A DNA stretch of 64,000 nucleotides from an uncultured Sediminibacterium sp. (GCF_946481145.1 NZ_CAMLMJ010000008.1:70678-134677); one strand, 5' to 3'. Shown: positions 35,667-46,746, counted from the stretch's first letter. The notes: generated by a model from the sequence alone, not told the origin. Numbers and translations are program-made.

Positions 35667-38600
35667 ATGAAGCTATTTAAGTCTATCCAAATCCTTATTC
35701 TTACATGCTGTATTTGCTGTAGCCTTAGCAGAACAATAGCCCAACAAACCATACCCGTTAAAACAAATAGTCCTTATAGTCCCAATACTCCCCCTTCCCC
35801 CATTCTTTGCAGTTTCGATCAGTTAATGACAATAAAACGAAGCTCCAGTACATTTCGGGTTCAGGAAATGAAGATGAATAATGATATTTTGGTTAAGAAA
35901 TCTAATACCATTGATACGACCATCATTCTACCGGTGGTTTTCCACATTATCAATCAAAATCCATATAGCATAACTAATACCACCATTATAAATGCCATCA
36001 ATGATTTGAACAATGCTTTTGGAAAATCTGGCAGCTATAATGGTAGCACCGGAGTTGATACCAAAATACGCTTCTGCTTGGCCCAGGTAGCACCAGACGG
36101 AGGAATCACTGATGGAATTAATAGAGTTGTATCTACATACGGCGACAACCTAAATATGTTTACGGAGGATGATCGATTAAAAAAACTCGCTCAATGGGAT
36201 CCCTCCCGTTATATCAATGTTTGGTTGGTAAATAATATTATCGGAGAAATAAGTGCTGACTTTTCCTGCGATACGTGGACAAGACTTAATGCAGGCGGTT
36301 ATGCAACCCTGCCTCCGGGTGGCGGCCCTTCTGATGGCATTGTAATAAGTGGTTTCGGTTCATTGTTTGCCCACGAAATGGGGCACTACCTGGGCTTATA
36401 CCACACATTTGAAGGGTTTTGTTCTAACAATAATTGTGAAACAGATGGCGACAGGGTTTGCGACACGCCACCAGACGGATTTCCTAACTACACACTTGCC
36501 TGTAGTAATCCTACAGGTATGAACTCCTGTTCTACAGATACTTTATCTAATTATTCAAATGGATACTTTCCGAGAGATACCGCCGATTTCTCGCTGAACT
36601 TTATGGACTATGGGAATGGAAGTTGTGCGAACCAATTTACTTTTGGACAAGCAATTAGAATGCGAACTGCTATTAATACCCAGAGAAAGGGATTGCTTGA
36701 AAACAAATGCAACAAACCTTGTAACGATAATATCCTTGCATCATTTACCAGAAATAATGCTATACCCAAAACAGGTGATCTAATTAGTTTTACCAATACA
36801 TCAACCGGAGCCAGCAGTTTCCAATGGTATGTAAACGACTCTCTAGTAGGAATAAGTACTAACCTCAATTATACATTTATTACAGAAGGGAAATTTATCG
36901 TTACCCTGCGAGCTTTCAATGGGGTGTCTTGTTTTGCTTCATACCGTGATGAAGTAATTATTGGTTGTGGTGTTATAGCCAGGTTCTACAATAATAAAAA
37001 GACCATCGCCTCTAAAGCCAACATTTTGTTGGATAGCATTCTATTTACCAATCAATCACTAAACGCTACCAGTTATAGATGGTTGATGCGCAACGACAGT
37101 TCTTTAACGGAACAGGAAATATCTAATGCTACAAACCTCAATTATACATTTCAGGATCCAGGTCAACATTTTATCCGCTTGATTGCCAGTAACGGAACCT
37201 GCACTGACAGTACCAATATCTTAAATATCACTGTTTTTGACCCAACATCAGATGCATCATTGTATGTAGCGAGAGCGAATTGTTTCCAGGAAACAAAAGT
37301 CAGGTTGGAATTAATTGTATGCAACAGTGGTTATAAACCTATTCCTGCCAAAACTCCCATTAGCTTTTACGACAGAAACCCATCGCTACCAAATGCCAAA
37401 AAAATAGATACCACATTTATTGTTCCGGATGAAATAAAAGGCCGGTGTTGCGGATATTATTATACACATATTATTGATATTGGATATCGCCACATAGATA
37501 GCTTATATGCAGTTGTGGGCGATTCAGGCAATTCAATACCTATAAGCTTACCTAACACGATTTTAAAAGAATTGAATTATGCCAATAATGCTCTTCGGGT
37601 AAATAATATCAGGTTCCGTGCCGTAGTATCTCCTCTTGATACAACCCTTGAACCAAATGACACCCTGTTAATCAATGGAGGAACTTTTCCGGACCCAAGT
37701 TTTACCTCAACTTATACCTGGACAGATGCAAAACAATTAAGTTGTACCTCCTGCCCCTCACCCATTTTTCTGGCAGATTCAAGCAGAATAAAACGATTGG
37801 TAGTAAGAAGTCAATATCAATGCCTCGACACTAGTTACGTTACCATAAAAGTGCCTCCCGTAAATGATTATACCGTATTAATTCAACAGGCTTATTGTTT
37901 ATCCAAAGACAGTCTAGCAATAAGCTTCACCATACAAAATAGTTATAAAAAAGGGGTACTTCCCAAAAACCTTGAACTTAGCTTTTATAAGGGGGACCCA
38001 ACTACTGATACTGCAATCTTATTAGGCCCTGTATTTAAACTTACGGATACCATTTTCGCTTTATCGCAATCATTCACCCGATCTATTAAGCATATCGGCA
38101 CAGGTATTATATATGCCTCCATTAACGACAATGGAAATAACATTAAAATACTTCCGCAAAGCAGGTCTTTCTCTGAAAAGGATAGTACAAATAATATAGA
38201 CACTTTTCTATATCAACCACCCGTAACAATTGTAAATATTACCATTTGCGGGAATGAACAATATATGGGCTATTCAACTACCGGAACTTATACAGATGTA
38301 TTTACAGGGGCTAATAGCTGCGACAGTGTACGTCTTTTAAACCTGACCGTAAACCCTTTGAAATTCACCAACCGTAATCTGATAATCTGCCGGGGCGATT
38401 CTGTGGTACTCGGAGGAACATGGAGAAACAGCAGAGGGGTTTACACCGATTCTTTAAAGACCTACCTGGGTTGCGACTCTATAGTGGTTACCAATCTTTA
38501 CCTGGTAGATACACCCGCACAATTCTTACCCAGAGACACTATCATCTGTAGTACGGCAACATACACTATTGATTTACCAAACTATACCAACTACAACTGG

Positions 38601-38996
38601 AGCGATGGAAACACGCAAAATCCAAGGGCTATTACACAGGCAGGCACTTACGAGTTACAGGTTCGCGACAAAAACGGATGTTATGGAACCGACCAAATAA
38701 CCATTGGCACTACATACTGTGTTGACATCATGATACCTAATGCCTTCACTCCAAATGGTGATGGTAAAAATGAAGCATTCAAGCCACTGATACCAGTACC
38801 ATTACCCGGATACAGGATGCAAATCTTCAATAGATGGGGTGTATTGGTATTTGAAACAACTGATACAAATAAGGGATGGGATGGTAATGTAAGTGGACAA
38901 CCACAACCATCAGGCACTTATGTTTATAAGATTAATTATAAAACGCTTTTAGGTAAAGACCAACAGCAATCAGGCACTTTAGTATTAATCAGATAA
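35667..38996 (+). CDS. Secreted M43-type metalloprotease with PKD domains and T9SS type B sorting domain
   Basis: A 1109-residue exported protein. A signal peptide (residues 1-26) is followed by a pappalysin-like M43 peptidase domain (about 95-350) with the zinc motif HEMGHYLGLYH at residues 236-246 and a later Met-turn candidate FMDYG. Next are two PKD-like domains (about 345-435 and 440-530), two regions resembling CARDB-type adhesion modules (about 535-660 and 745-860), short CGNE/GCDS repeats (about 865-955), and the gliding-motility C-terminal domain (PNAFTPNGDGKNEAF, RMQIFNRWGVLVFE, GWDGNVSG). It is probably secreted by the type IX system. The ATG follows a TTG codon directly. Confidence 0.92.
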   Translation: MKLFKSIQILILTCCICCSLSRTIAQQTIPVKTNSPYSPNTPPSPILCSFDQLMTIKRSSSTFRVQEMKMNNDILVKKSNTIDTTIILPVVFHIINQNPYSITNTTIINAINDLNNAFGKSGSYNGSTGVDTKIRFCLAQVAPDGGITDGINRVVSTYGDNLNMFTEDDRLKKLAQWDPSRYINVWLVNNIIGEISADFSCDTWTRLNAGGYATLPPGGGPSDGIVISGFGSLFAHEMGHYLGLYHTFEGFCSNNNCETDGDRVCDTPPDGFPNYTLACSNPTGMNSCSTDTLSNYSNGYFPRDTADFSLNFMDYGNGSCANQFTFGQAIRMRTAINTQRKGLLENKCNKPCNDNILASFTRNNAIPKTGDLISFTNTSTGASSFQWYVNDSLVGISTNLNYTFITEGKFIVTLRAFNGVSCFASYRDEVIIGCGVIARFYNNKKTIASKANILLDSILFTNQSLNATSYRWLMRNDSSLTEQEISNATNLNYTFQDPGQHFIRLIASNGTCTDSTNILNITVFDPTSDASLYVARANCFQETKVRLELIVCNSGYKPIPAKTPISFYDRNPSLPNAKKIDTTFIVPDEIKGRCCGYYYTHIIDIGYRHIDSLYAVVGDSGNSIPISLPNTILKELNYANNALRVNNIRFRAVVSPLDTTLEPNDTLLINGGTFPDPSFTSTYTWTDAKQLSCTSCPSPIFLADSSRIKRLVVRSQYQCLDTSYVTIKVPPVNDYTVLIQQAYCLSKDSLAISFTIQNSYKKGVLPKNLELSFYKGDPTTDTAILLGPVFKLTDTIFALSQSFTRSIKHIGTGIIYASINDNGNNIKILPQSRSFSEKDSTNNIDTFLYQPPVTIVNITICGNEQYMGYSTTGTYTDVFTGANSCDSVRLLNLTVNPLKFTNRNLIICRGDSVVLGGTWRNSRGVYTDSLKTYLGCDSIVVTNLYLVDTPAQFLPRDTIICSTATYTIDLPNYTNYNWSDGNTQNPRAITQAGTYELQVRDKNGCYGTDQITIGTTYCVDIMIPNAFTPNGDGKNEAFKPLIPVPLPGYRMQIFNRWGVLVFETTDTNKGWDGNVSGQPQPSGTYVYKINYKTLLGKDQQQSGTLVLIR

Positions 38997-39001
38997 CCCA
39001 A

Positions 39002-42000
39002 CTATTTGAGTATTGTAACTGATCCGGAGAATACCCCCTGAATTATTTTTGGAATGATAATGTAATAATATGTGGCAAATGGAAGTGGCTGTCCTTCATA
39101 CCTTCCATCCCAAGGTGTCTTGTATCCATTGGTGTAGAATACCCGCTTCCCTGTCCTATCGAACACACTTACTTCTGCATCGGGGTATTTATTGAGCTCT
39201 GGAATTACCCAGGTATCATGAATACCATCACCATTAGGTGTAAATACATTCGGGATGGGGAAAGGTTTTAAAACGGTGATAGCAATTTCATCCGTAGCGA
39301 CACATCCATTGGTACTTACTACAGTTAATCGAAGGGTTTGGTCAGCATTGCCCCTGAAAACCGGCGTACGTAAATTAGGATTATTCAGAAAATTAGCTGG
39401 CGACCATTGAAAAGATTGTATCGCACCATTAATCAACGGATTTAAAGTATATGGCGTATTCTCGAAAACCAATACATCTTTTCCCGCATCAACTTCTGGT
39501 ATAGGAGCCAGATTTACCACCAGTTCATCTGTCGCCGCAAGACAGTTTCCATTGCCTGTAGATGTAGCGATAAGCCGAATACTATTTAAAGTACGATCGC
39601 GATCTGAAAAAATATAGTTTGCATCAGCGTTATTAGATGCATCAAACGAACCTGTACCGTTGGTTGACCACCTAACGCCAGTTGCATTGCGAAACAATGC
39701 ACTCACCGTCAGCATTGAATCATTTGCACACACCACTTTATTTGCTCCTATATCTACAAATGGAGCATCGGTAATTTGCACAACAATTGACGCATTGATA
39801 GCACCACAGGAACCATTATTGGTTGAAGTAAGCGTTAGCTGAACAAAACCATTCGCTGTATCCGTGCTACTCGGAAAATAAGTATTATTCAAACTACCTG
39901 CTCTTGTACCGAAACGACCAGTACCACTTGTAGACCATATACCACTGGTGGTTCCGCCACTAACCGTTCCGGAAAGATTAACCAAAGCATTATTGGCACA
40001 AACCACCTGATCTGTTCCCGCATCTACTACCGCAAGTTTATCAACTGCAACTTGTAGATAAGAAGTATCACTTACACATCCATTAACTGTTACAGCCAAC
40101 CCATATTTTCCTGTATCTCTTAGTGCTGCTGTATTGATCAATGGGTTTTGCAGAGAAGAAGTATAACCATTTTCTCCAATCCATTTATAAGTTGCACCAG
40201 CAACAGCACCAGCATTGAATTGCAATTGCGTGTTGATACATACAGGACTATTACTGCTTATCGTTGGGGCAGTTGGTTCGGGTATTACATTAATATTTAC
40301 AGAACTGTTATTGCTGATGCAACCATCTACTGTGACGGATGCTGTATAAATACCTGAGCGATTTAATTTTACAGAATCAAAATATGGGTTTTGTGCATTA
40401 CTGGTAAATCCATTTGGGCCAGACCAGTTATAAATAGCGCCAGTAACTGTATTTAGCCTGAGTAATAAAGGTCCATTTTCACATATCGGCGCAACCGTAT
40501 TTATTACAGGTGCTGCGGGTGTTGGTTTCAGCACAGTTGTTATACTATTACTTGCACCCGGACATCCAGCTACTGCAACTGCAACCTGATAATTTCCCGC
40601 AAGTAACGCGCTCATAGATGCAAAAGAAATACTGCGTGTATTGGCAGTAAATCCATTTGGTCCCGACCATGTATACACACCAGCAACAACACTATCAGCC
40701 GTAAGTTGCAAAGGTCTTCCCTGACATGCAGGGCCACTACTGTTGATATTTACTGCTCCAGGTAAAGGATTAACGATTGCTGTAATCGTATTCGTCGGTC
40801 CTGCACATCCATTAACAGTAACTGAAGCTGTATAAACTCCTGCATTGTTTAACGCTGCATTTGTAACAAGGGGGTTCTGTAAATTTGATACAAACCCTGC
40901 CGGGCCTGTCCAGCTATAGCTGGCGCCAGAAATATTTGCCGCATTTAATTGCAAAGTATTTCCAACACAAACTGCCCCACCTGTACTTAATACAGGGGCG
41001 GCAGGAAGTGGGTTCACTACCACATTCACGATATTGTTTGCACTTCTGCACCCATTCACTAAGATATTCACCGCATAATTACCAGCCATAGCGGCAGTAA
41101 TAGACGAGATTGCCGGACTCTGTGCATTACTGACAAAACCAGCTGGTCCCGACCAACTATATGTAGCACCTGATATCGATCCTGCACTCAATACCAATGT
41201 TCCATTTTCACATACAGGTGATACCGGATCAATGGTTGGTGGATTTGGTGTAGGTTTTAGCGTTGCATCAATTAAATTCGGAGAACCTGTACATCCGGCA
41301 ACAGCAATAACCAGTTGATAAGTACCTGCAGTTGATGTACTCATAGACGGAATTACAAATGTTCGATCCGTAGAAGAAAAACCATTCGGGCCCGACCATT
41401 GATAAGATGCTGAGGGTACAGCATCTGCCGTAATTGTAAGCGGATCTGCAATACAGGCTGGACCAGTACTACTAATATTTACAGGGCCTGGCAATGGATT
41501 AACTACTGCATTAACCGTAGCGGATGGCCCGGCACATCCATTCACTGTTACAGATGCAGTATATGTTCCGGCATTAGCCAATGATACGTTTGTGACTATT
41601 GGATTTTGTGTACTGGCTGTAAACCCTGCGGGGCCAGACCAATTATATGTTGCCCCTGATATATTCCCAGCATTGAGCTGTAATGTATTTCCAACACATG
41701 CTGGTCCACCGGTACTTAAACCAGGTGCGGCTGGTAAAGTATTCACCACAACATTCACGGAATTATTAGCACTTCTGCAACCATTCACAACTATATTCAC
41801 TGCATAATTACCTGCCATTGCAGTTGTAATAGCGGTAATTGCCGGACTTTGTGTATTGCTTATAAATCCAGCGGGGCCTGTCCAGCTATACGTTGCTCCT
41901 GAAACCAAAGCAGCATTGAGTACAAGTGTACCGTTTTCACAAACAGGCGAAACCGGGTCTATCGCAGGAGCAGATGGTGTAGGTTTTAATGTTGCATCAA

Positions 42001-45000
42001 AAGTATTGGCTAAACTCGGACAACCAGCAACAGATACAACAACCTGATAACTGCCGACGGTGCTGCTACTCATAGATGGAATAACAAACTCACGATCCGT
42101 AGATACAAAACCATTGGGGCCTGTCCAATAATAATTAGCTGCCGGTAATGCATCAGCGGCAATTCGAAGTTGTTCGGCATTACACACTGGTCCGGTACTG
42201 GAAATGGGTACTGCGGAAGGCAATGGATTAACTACTACTGCTGTACTAGCTGAAGGTCCGACACAACCGTCTACGGTAATTGCTAGCGAATAATTTCCTG
42301 CATTAGCAAAACCTGCTGCACTGATGACAGGTTCTCTCAACGTACTTGAAAAACTATTTGGGCCTGACCATTGGTAACTCGCCCCCAATATAATCGGCGT
42401 GCTTAACGAAACATCCTGACCCACACAAACTGGTGATGAATTTGAAACAGTTGGAGCGGCAGGGATAGCTTTAATAATTTGGTTTACAGATCCTGTCAGG
42501 CTTGTACATCCATCCACAATAATACTTACGGTATAGTTACCTCCATTTACACCTGATGCATTCAGGATTTGGGGCTCACGATTGGAAGAGTTAAAAGCTG
42601 ATGGCCCTGTCCATAAATAAGTTGCTCCCGAAACATTAGGTGTCGAAAGCTGGATGGTTCCACCCGCACAAACAGGTCCAGTATTTGTAGCCGTAGGTGT
42701 GGCGGGTATTGGTTTTACCGTTACCGTATAATTGAATGGTGCGCCCGTACAACCATTTGCGGTGGGCACAATCTGGTATACAACATTGATAGCATTAGTA
42801 GTAATATTATTGAGTGATTCGGTAATTGTATTTGTCGTTTGCCCAGAAATAACCGGATTATTTATGTTTACGACCGCTGCCCTACTCCACGTAAAACTGC
42901 TTGAAGGGATATCTGCTCCAATTGAATAATTTTGAGCAATGCCAGAACATACATTTCCTGTTGACGATGTATTGATTGATGGTAAAGATTTAACTGGAAC
43001 TACTATAGATTGCTTATTACTTGTGCACCCATCTGATGACGTTGCTGAAATATAAAAGGTCGAATTACTAGTAAGTATTCCTGTTGTAAAATTAGTTCCG
43101 GATTGCAATTCAGTTATATCATTGGCATTTGCAAACCACTTGTAAGTTCCACCCGGGGCAGTTGCAATAAGAGTCGCTGTATTCCCAGAACATACTGAAG
43201 GTATTGTCACAGACGGAAGCGCTGGGGTTGGCTTAACTTCGATTGTTAAATCATCACTAACTGCAGCACATGCCCCAACTGGATCATCCGTTGTAAGTCG
43301 GATCGTTATAAATGTTTGTCCAACAGCAGGAGTAAATGAACTAGAAAGTGCCCCTGAGTTAGAAAAATTTCCTTGCCCTCCCCCTACTATTGACCATGCC
43401 CCTGAAGAAGCTGTACCACCTATAATTCCATTTAAAGCAATTGGCTGACCTTCACATCCAATTTTGTTAGAGCCTGCATCAACTGTAGGTGGAGGAGAAA
43501 CAGTGATTTGAATCGTTGCCGAAACTGTTACACAACCTCCTGCTCCTGTTATTGTATTTGTTATGAAATAAGTATTTGCACTGGTATTTGAAAAATCAAT
43601 TTCACCAGTTGAGTTATTCTGAAATGTTAATCCCGCAGGCGTACTCGTAAACACACCTGGTGTTGCGCTTCCGGAAAATACAGGTGTAGCATTCGATTGA
43701 TTAACACAAAACTGTCCGCTTATATAATTGAAATTGGGGTCTGGGCTATTATTAATAATATTAACTGTAACGCTTCTAGAATAACTACATGATCCGCTTA
43801 CAACACTCAAAGTAACTGTGTAAGAGCCAACTGGTGTTGCAGTCAAATCAATCTCTCCAGTTGTAGCATTTATGACTAATGATCCTGTTCCAGAGAAAGT
43901 TCCACTTACCCCAGGTGCTATATAATTTGGCACAGGCGGTGTCGGATCTGATTTACAGAATGTACTCGAAGGGTATGTGAATACAGGATTCTGTATCGCC
44001 GTAACACTTACTGTTGCTGTAGCTCTACTACTCACACAACCTGCTGCAGAAGTTGCAGATACATAATAATTTACTGATGCATTTAAAACTGGTGAAGTGT
44101 ATGAAGAATTAATAACTAATAAATCTCCACCAATTGCTGCATTATACCACCTATATGTATCCCCTGATGAACTAACTGAAACAGTTGCTGTATTGCCACC
44201 ACATATACTTGCATTGTTTACCGTTGGCGCTGCTGGGGTTGGATTAACCGTTACCGTTACTGCAGTTCGGCCTGCACTGGCACAACCATTAACCGTGGTT
44301 TGTACATAATAAGTAGTTGTGCTATTTAAAACTGGAGTAGTAAAGGCAATACCTGTTCCAATACTATTTCCCAATACGGCCGCATCCCACCATTCATAGG
44401 TACCTCCAGGAGCGGTAGCAGTTAATGTACTCGTATTACCACTACAAATTGATGTACCTGCTATTGTTGGATTAGCAGGAATACTATTTACGCTAACCGT
44501 AACGGCTGTTCGAGGACCAACACATCCATTGTTTTCAGCCTGCACATAAAAAGTAGTTGCAGTGTTAAGCGCAGAAGTTGTATACCCTGCAGTAGAGACA
44601 AGTAGGTTACCTCCAGATGCAGCATCGAACCATTTAAAACCATCACCAGCTCCGCCGCTTGCATTCAGTGAGGCTGTCTGACCAGCGCATATGGTGGCAC
44701 CAGTAGCTGTAGGTGCTGCAGGTATGGCATTTACTGTTACAGTTACTGCTGTTCGGCTGCCTGTACATCCATTATTTGCCTGTACGTAATAAGTTGTATT
44801 GGCAAACAAAACAGGTGTTGTAAAACTATTTCCGGTTGCAATTGCAGTACCTCCTGAGGCTACGGTAAACCATTCCTGTGTTCCTACGGGCGATGTTACC
44901 GTTAATGTTGCCGTATTACCTGCACAGATACTCACTGGTGCAACCGTTGGTGCAGATGGTGTAGCAGCGGCAACAACCGTTACATTACCAACTTCATTCG

Positions 45001-45892
45001 GACAGCCCACAGTATTATCCGCCACACTTACTGAATAATTTCCTACCACTGATGCTGTAATACCTGCGGCTGTTGATCCGGTACTCCAGGCATAAGTATA
45101 GGGAGGATTACCACCACTAACTGTTGCATTTAGTGAAACAGACGCCCCATTACACAATGCCGGATTTGTTGGATTGATGCTTACCGTCATTGGAGATACC
45201 GTGTAAACTCGAATGGTATCTCTACGAAGACCAGTACAAGCACCAGTACCACTAACTTCATAATCAATATAAGCAGGTGCACCTGTAGTCGGAGTTACCG
45301 TTACACTTGTTACACCAGATGTAGCACTTAAATAACTATCATATGCATTTGCAGCACCTGGAAATATTGATCGCCAACCCACAGTAGCGGCAGATACACC
45401 AGTTACACTCATTGTACCTGAGCAATTCTGCCTTAATACTAAATCTGCAGAACCTTTGATTATACTGGAAGCAGTAATGGTATAATTTACTTTGTTGCCT
45501 CCTGGTTTACAAAAAGAAATACATACACTGGTCAAACCAGTAATACACGCCGGAGTTCCTATAGGTATTAATGCCCCACAGTTTATAGAATAAAAACTTG
45601 CGCCAGTTAACTGATCCGCAGTAAAATTCAAAAGATCCGAACCAGGATTAAGCATTACATTAAACCTGATACAACGATCGTCTTCACCAGACGTTCCAAC
45701 ACAGGCAGTGCCGTTTCTTGCTGCATTGAGTGTCCATGAGGTATCTTTTGCAGCAGAAAAATTGATATCATAAATAGGTGAAGTACCAGTACCGCATTGG
45801 GCAAAAATGTCGGTCGAAAAAAACAATAGAGATAAAACAATAAAAAGGCAGAAAGACTTATTTAAAAAGCCTTCCGGATTATGGGCCCTCAC
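39002..45892 (-). CDS. Giant secreted adhesin-like protein with 81-residue modules and T9SS type B sorting domain
   Basis: About 2296 residues. A signal peptide (FCLFIVLSLLFFSTDIFAQ) is followed by an N-terminal region, several Ig-like modules of about 80 residues (ICAGNTATL/ICSGNTSTL, with TTYYVQ and GRTAVTVTVN), and eleven modules of exactly 81 residues (about 1073-1963) of the form PVCxGxxLxL...SGATYxWSGPxGF...GNYxVxVxVxGC. The end has further PKD/Ig-like domains and the sorting domain (PNVFTPNGDGIHDTW, GRYEGQPLPFATYYY). It lacks any enzyme domain I can see and is probably a surface or matrix adhesin. The start is uncertain: no ATG precedes the signal peptide; GTG (45892) or TTG (45940) are options. 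Confidence 0.9.
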   Translation of the reverse strand: MRAHNPEGFLNKSFCLFIVLSLLFFSTDIFAQCGTGTSPIYDINFSAAKDTSWTLNAARNGTACVGTSGEDDRCIRFNVMLNPGSDLLNFTADQLTGASFYSINCGALIPIGTPACITGLTSVCISFCKPGGNKVNYTITASSIIKGSADLVLRQNCSGTMSVTGVSAATVGWRSIFPGAANAYDSYLSATSGVTSVTVTPTTGAPAYIDYEVSGTGACTGLRRDTIRVYTVSPMTVSINPTNPALCNGASVSLNATVSGGNPPYTYAWSTGSTAAGITASVVGNYSVSVADNTVGCPNEVGNVTVVAAATPSAPTVAPVSICAGNTATLTVTSPVGTQEWFTVASGGTAIATGNSFTTPVLFANTTYYVQANNGCTGSRTAVTVTVNAIPAAPTATGATICAGQTASLNASGGAGDGFKWFDAASGGNLLVSTAGYTTSALNTATTFYVQAENNGCVGPRTAVTVSVNSIPANPTIAGTSICSGNTSTLTATAPGGTYEWWDAAVLGNSIGTGIAFTTPVLNSTTTYYVQTTVNGCASAGRTAVTVTVNPTPAAPTVNNASICGGNTATVSVSSSGDTYRWYNAAIGGDLLVINSSYTSPVLNASVNYYVSATSAAGCVSSRATATVSVTAIQNPVFTYPSSTFCKSDPTPPVPNYIAPGVSGTFSGTGSLVINATTGEIDLTATPVGSYTVTLSVVSGSCSYSRSVTVNIINNSPDPNFNYISGQFCVNQSNATPVFSGSATPGVFTSTPAGLTFQNNSTGEIDFSNTSANTYFITNTITGAGGCVTVSATIQITVSPPPTVDAGSNKIGCEGQPIALNGIIGGTASSGAWSIVGGGQGNFSNSGALSSSFTPAVGQTFITIRLTTDDPVGACAAVSDDLTIEVKPTPALPSVTIPSVCSGNTATLIATAPGGTYKWFANANDITELQSGTNFTTGILTSNSTFYISATSSDGCTSNKQSIVVPVKSLPSINTSSTGNVCSGIAQNYSIGADIPSSSFTWSRAAVVNINNPVISGQTTNTITESLNNITTNAINVVYQIVPTANGCTGAPFNYTVTVKPIPATPTATNTGPVCAGGTIQLSTPNVSGATYLWTGPSAFNSSNREPQILNASGVNGGNYTVSIIVDGCTSLTGSVNQIIKAIPAAPTVSNSSPVCVGQDVSLSTPIILGASYQWSGPNSFSSTLREPVISAAGFANAGNYSLAITVDGCVGPSASTAVVVNPLPSAVPISSTGPVCNAEQLRIAADALPAANYYWTGPNGFVSTDREFVIPSMSSSTVGSYQVVVSVAGCPSLANTFDATLKPTPSAPAIDPVSPVCENGTLVLNAALVSGATYSWTGPAGFISNTQSPAITAITTAMAGNYAVNIVVNGCRSANNSVNVVVNTLPAAPGLSTGGPACVGNTLQLNAGNISGATYNWSGPAGFTASTQNPIVTNVSLANAGTYTASVTVNGCAGPSATVNAVVNPLPGPVNISSTGPACIADPLTITADAVPSASYQWSGPNGFSSTDRTFVIPSMSTSTAGTYQLVIAVAGCTGSPNLIDATLKPTPNPPTIDPVSPVCENGTLVLSAGSISGATYSWSGPAGFVSNAQSPAISSITAAMAGNYAVNILVNGCRSANNIVNVVVNPLPAAPVLSTGGAVCVGNTLQLNAANISGASYSWTGPAGFVSNLQNPLVTNAALNNAGVYTASVTVNGCAGPTNTITAIVNPLPGAVNINSSGPACQGRPLQLTADSVVAGVYTWSGPNGFTANTRSISFASMSALLAGNYQVAVAVAGCPGASNSITTVLKPTPAAPVINTVAPICENGPLLLRLNTVTGAIYNWSGPNGFTSNAQNPYFDSVKLNRSGIYTASVTVDGCISNNSSVNINVIPEPTAPTISSNSPVCINTQLQFNAGAVAGATYKWIGENGYTSSLQNPLINTAALRDTGKYGLAVTVNGCVSDTSYLQVAVDKLAVVDAGTDQVVCANNALVNLSGTVSGGTTSGIWSTSGTGRFGTRAGSLNNTYFPSSTDTANGFVQLTLTSTNNGSCGAINASIVVQITDAPFVDIGANKVVCANDSMLTVSALFRNATGVRWSTNGTGSFDASNNADANYIFSDRDRTLNSIRLIATSTGNGNCLAATDELVVNLAPIPEVDAGKDVLVFENTPYTLNPLINGAIQSFQWSPANFLNNPNLRTPVFRGNADQTLRLTVVSTNGCVATDEIAITVLKPFPIPNVFTPNGDGIHDTWVIPELNKYPDAEVSVFDRTGKRVFYTNGYKTPWDGRYEGQPLPFATYYYIIIPKIIQGVFSGSVTILK
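40004..42676 (-). repeat. Eleven-module coding repeat, 243-bp unit and 729-bp higher-order period
   Basis: Eleven consecutive coding units of 243 bp (81 residues). Types A (PVCENGTLVL), B (CVGNTLQLNA) and C (TGPAC...LxITAD, ending LKPTP) alternate as ABC ABC ABC A, plus a last divergent unit. Corresponding type A points (PVCENG/PICENG codons) are exactly 729 bp apart at 40487, 41216 and 41945. The first ABC set (A begins PVCAGG) is the most divergent. Confidence 0.9.
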
Positions 45893-45999
45893 ACATAAGC
45901 CTAATTTTATATGGGTATTGGATGTCAACAAACTCAACAATAAAAATACGAAAAATCAGGCTGATTGGTTGTTTACACACTCCCCTAAAGCACTGATTA

Positions 46000-46746
46000 T
46001 TACTTGCGTAAGTCTAAATTTTGCAAAAATGCCACTCTCAGGGCATTAATATTCCGGTACTGGTTTCCGCCGGCTGTTTGAATAAACGTATTCAGGTATC
46101 CAAATTGAAGGTTTTGATTTGCATCTAACTGGTAGTTCAAGCCCAGGAAAAAGCGATTTTGGTCAAAATAATTATTCACTATCTCTTTGCCGAAATTGAT
46201 GTGTAATTCATCATTTATAATCGCCGACAATTTTTTAGGTATCAACCCATCCGCCGTTAATGGTATCTGATAAAGTATATTATACCTCATCCTGAAATTA
46301 AATGCCCAGCTATTATCTAGTTCCGTATTACTCAGATAACGTTTCCGATACCTTTCTTCCAAACGTATGTACTGAATAAGTCTGGTCCGCTTATTTTTTG
46401 TAAACCATTGTACCTGCTGCCATGGACGGTGTTCTGGCTGCGAGAGTTTAATATTATCATTCGCAGGATAATTATTGATATAACCGTAGCCCAAGGTTAA
46501 CCGCACGTTATCATCGACAAAATAAGTTAACCCAACCCTGGCAATTCCTGTTGAAAAATGACTCACTAAATCTTCCCTGGTTCTGATCTGAAAATCGCCC
46601 CATAAACCCCATTTATTTGAAAGCCTTGTTTGATTAAAGTAAGCAAGCCAAACCTGGGAAGCATGTGATGTTGTTTTAGGTTGGGCTTTTACATCGGAAA
46701 CACAAACAACTAAAATAGCGACAATAATAGATAGTTTCATTTTCAT
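46000..46746 (-). CDS. DUF2490 outer-membrane-type protein
   Basis: A 248-residue protein with a signal peptide (residues 1-21) and a beta-rich body of the DUF2490 family: WLAYFNQTRLSNKWGLWGDF, RVGLTYFVDDNVRLTLGYGY, RLEERYRKRY and a C-terminal strand FLQNLDLRK. The alternation of aromatic and polar residues suggests a small outer membrane beta-barrel. Function unknown. The 57-bp gap to the S41 protease gene on the same strand suggests possible co-transcription. Confidence 0.85.
   Translation of the reverse strand: MKMKLSIIVAILVVCVSDVKAQPKTTSHASQVWLAYFNQTRLSNKWGLWGDFQIRTREDLVSHFSTGIARVGLTYFVDDNVRLTLGYGYINNYPANDNIKLSQPEHRPWQQVQWFTKNKRTRLIQYIRLEERYRKRYLSNTELDNSWAFNFRMRYNILYQIPLTADGLIPKKLSAIINDELHINFGKEIVNNYFDQNRFFLGLNYQLDANQNLQFGYLNTFIQTAGGNQYRNINALRVAFLQNLDLRK

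Noticed and set aside
41592..44309. Several 60-71 codon frames on the plus strand opposite the giant adhesin gene
   Set aside because: They are antisense shadows of a repetitive coding sequence; they recur with the repeat and have no start signals or domains.
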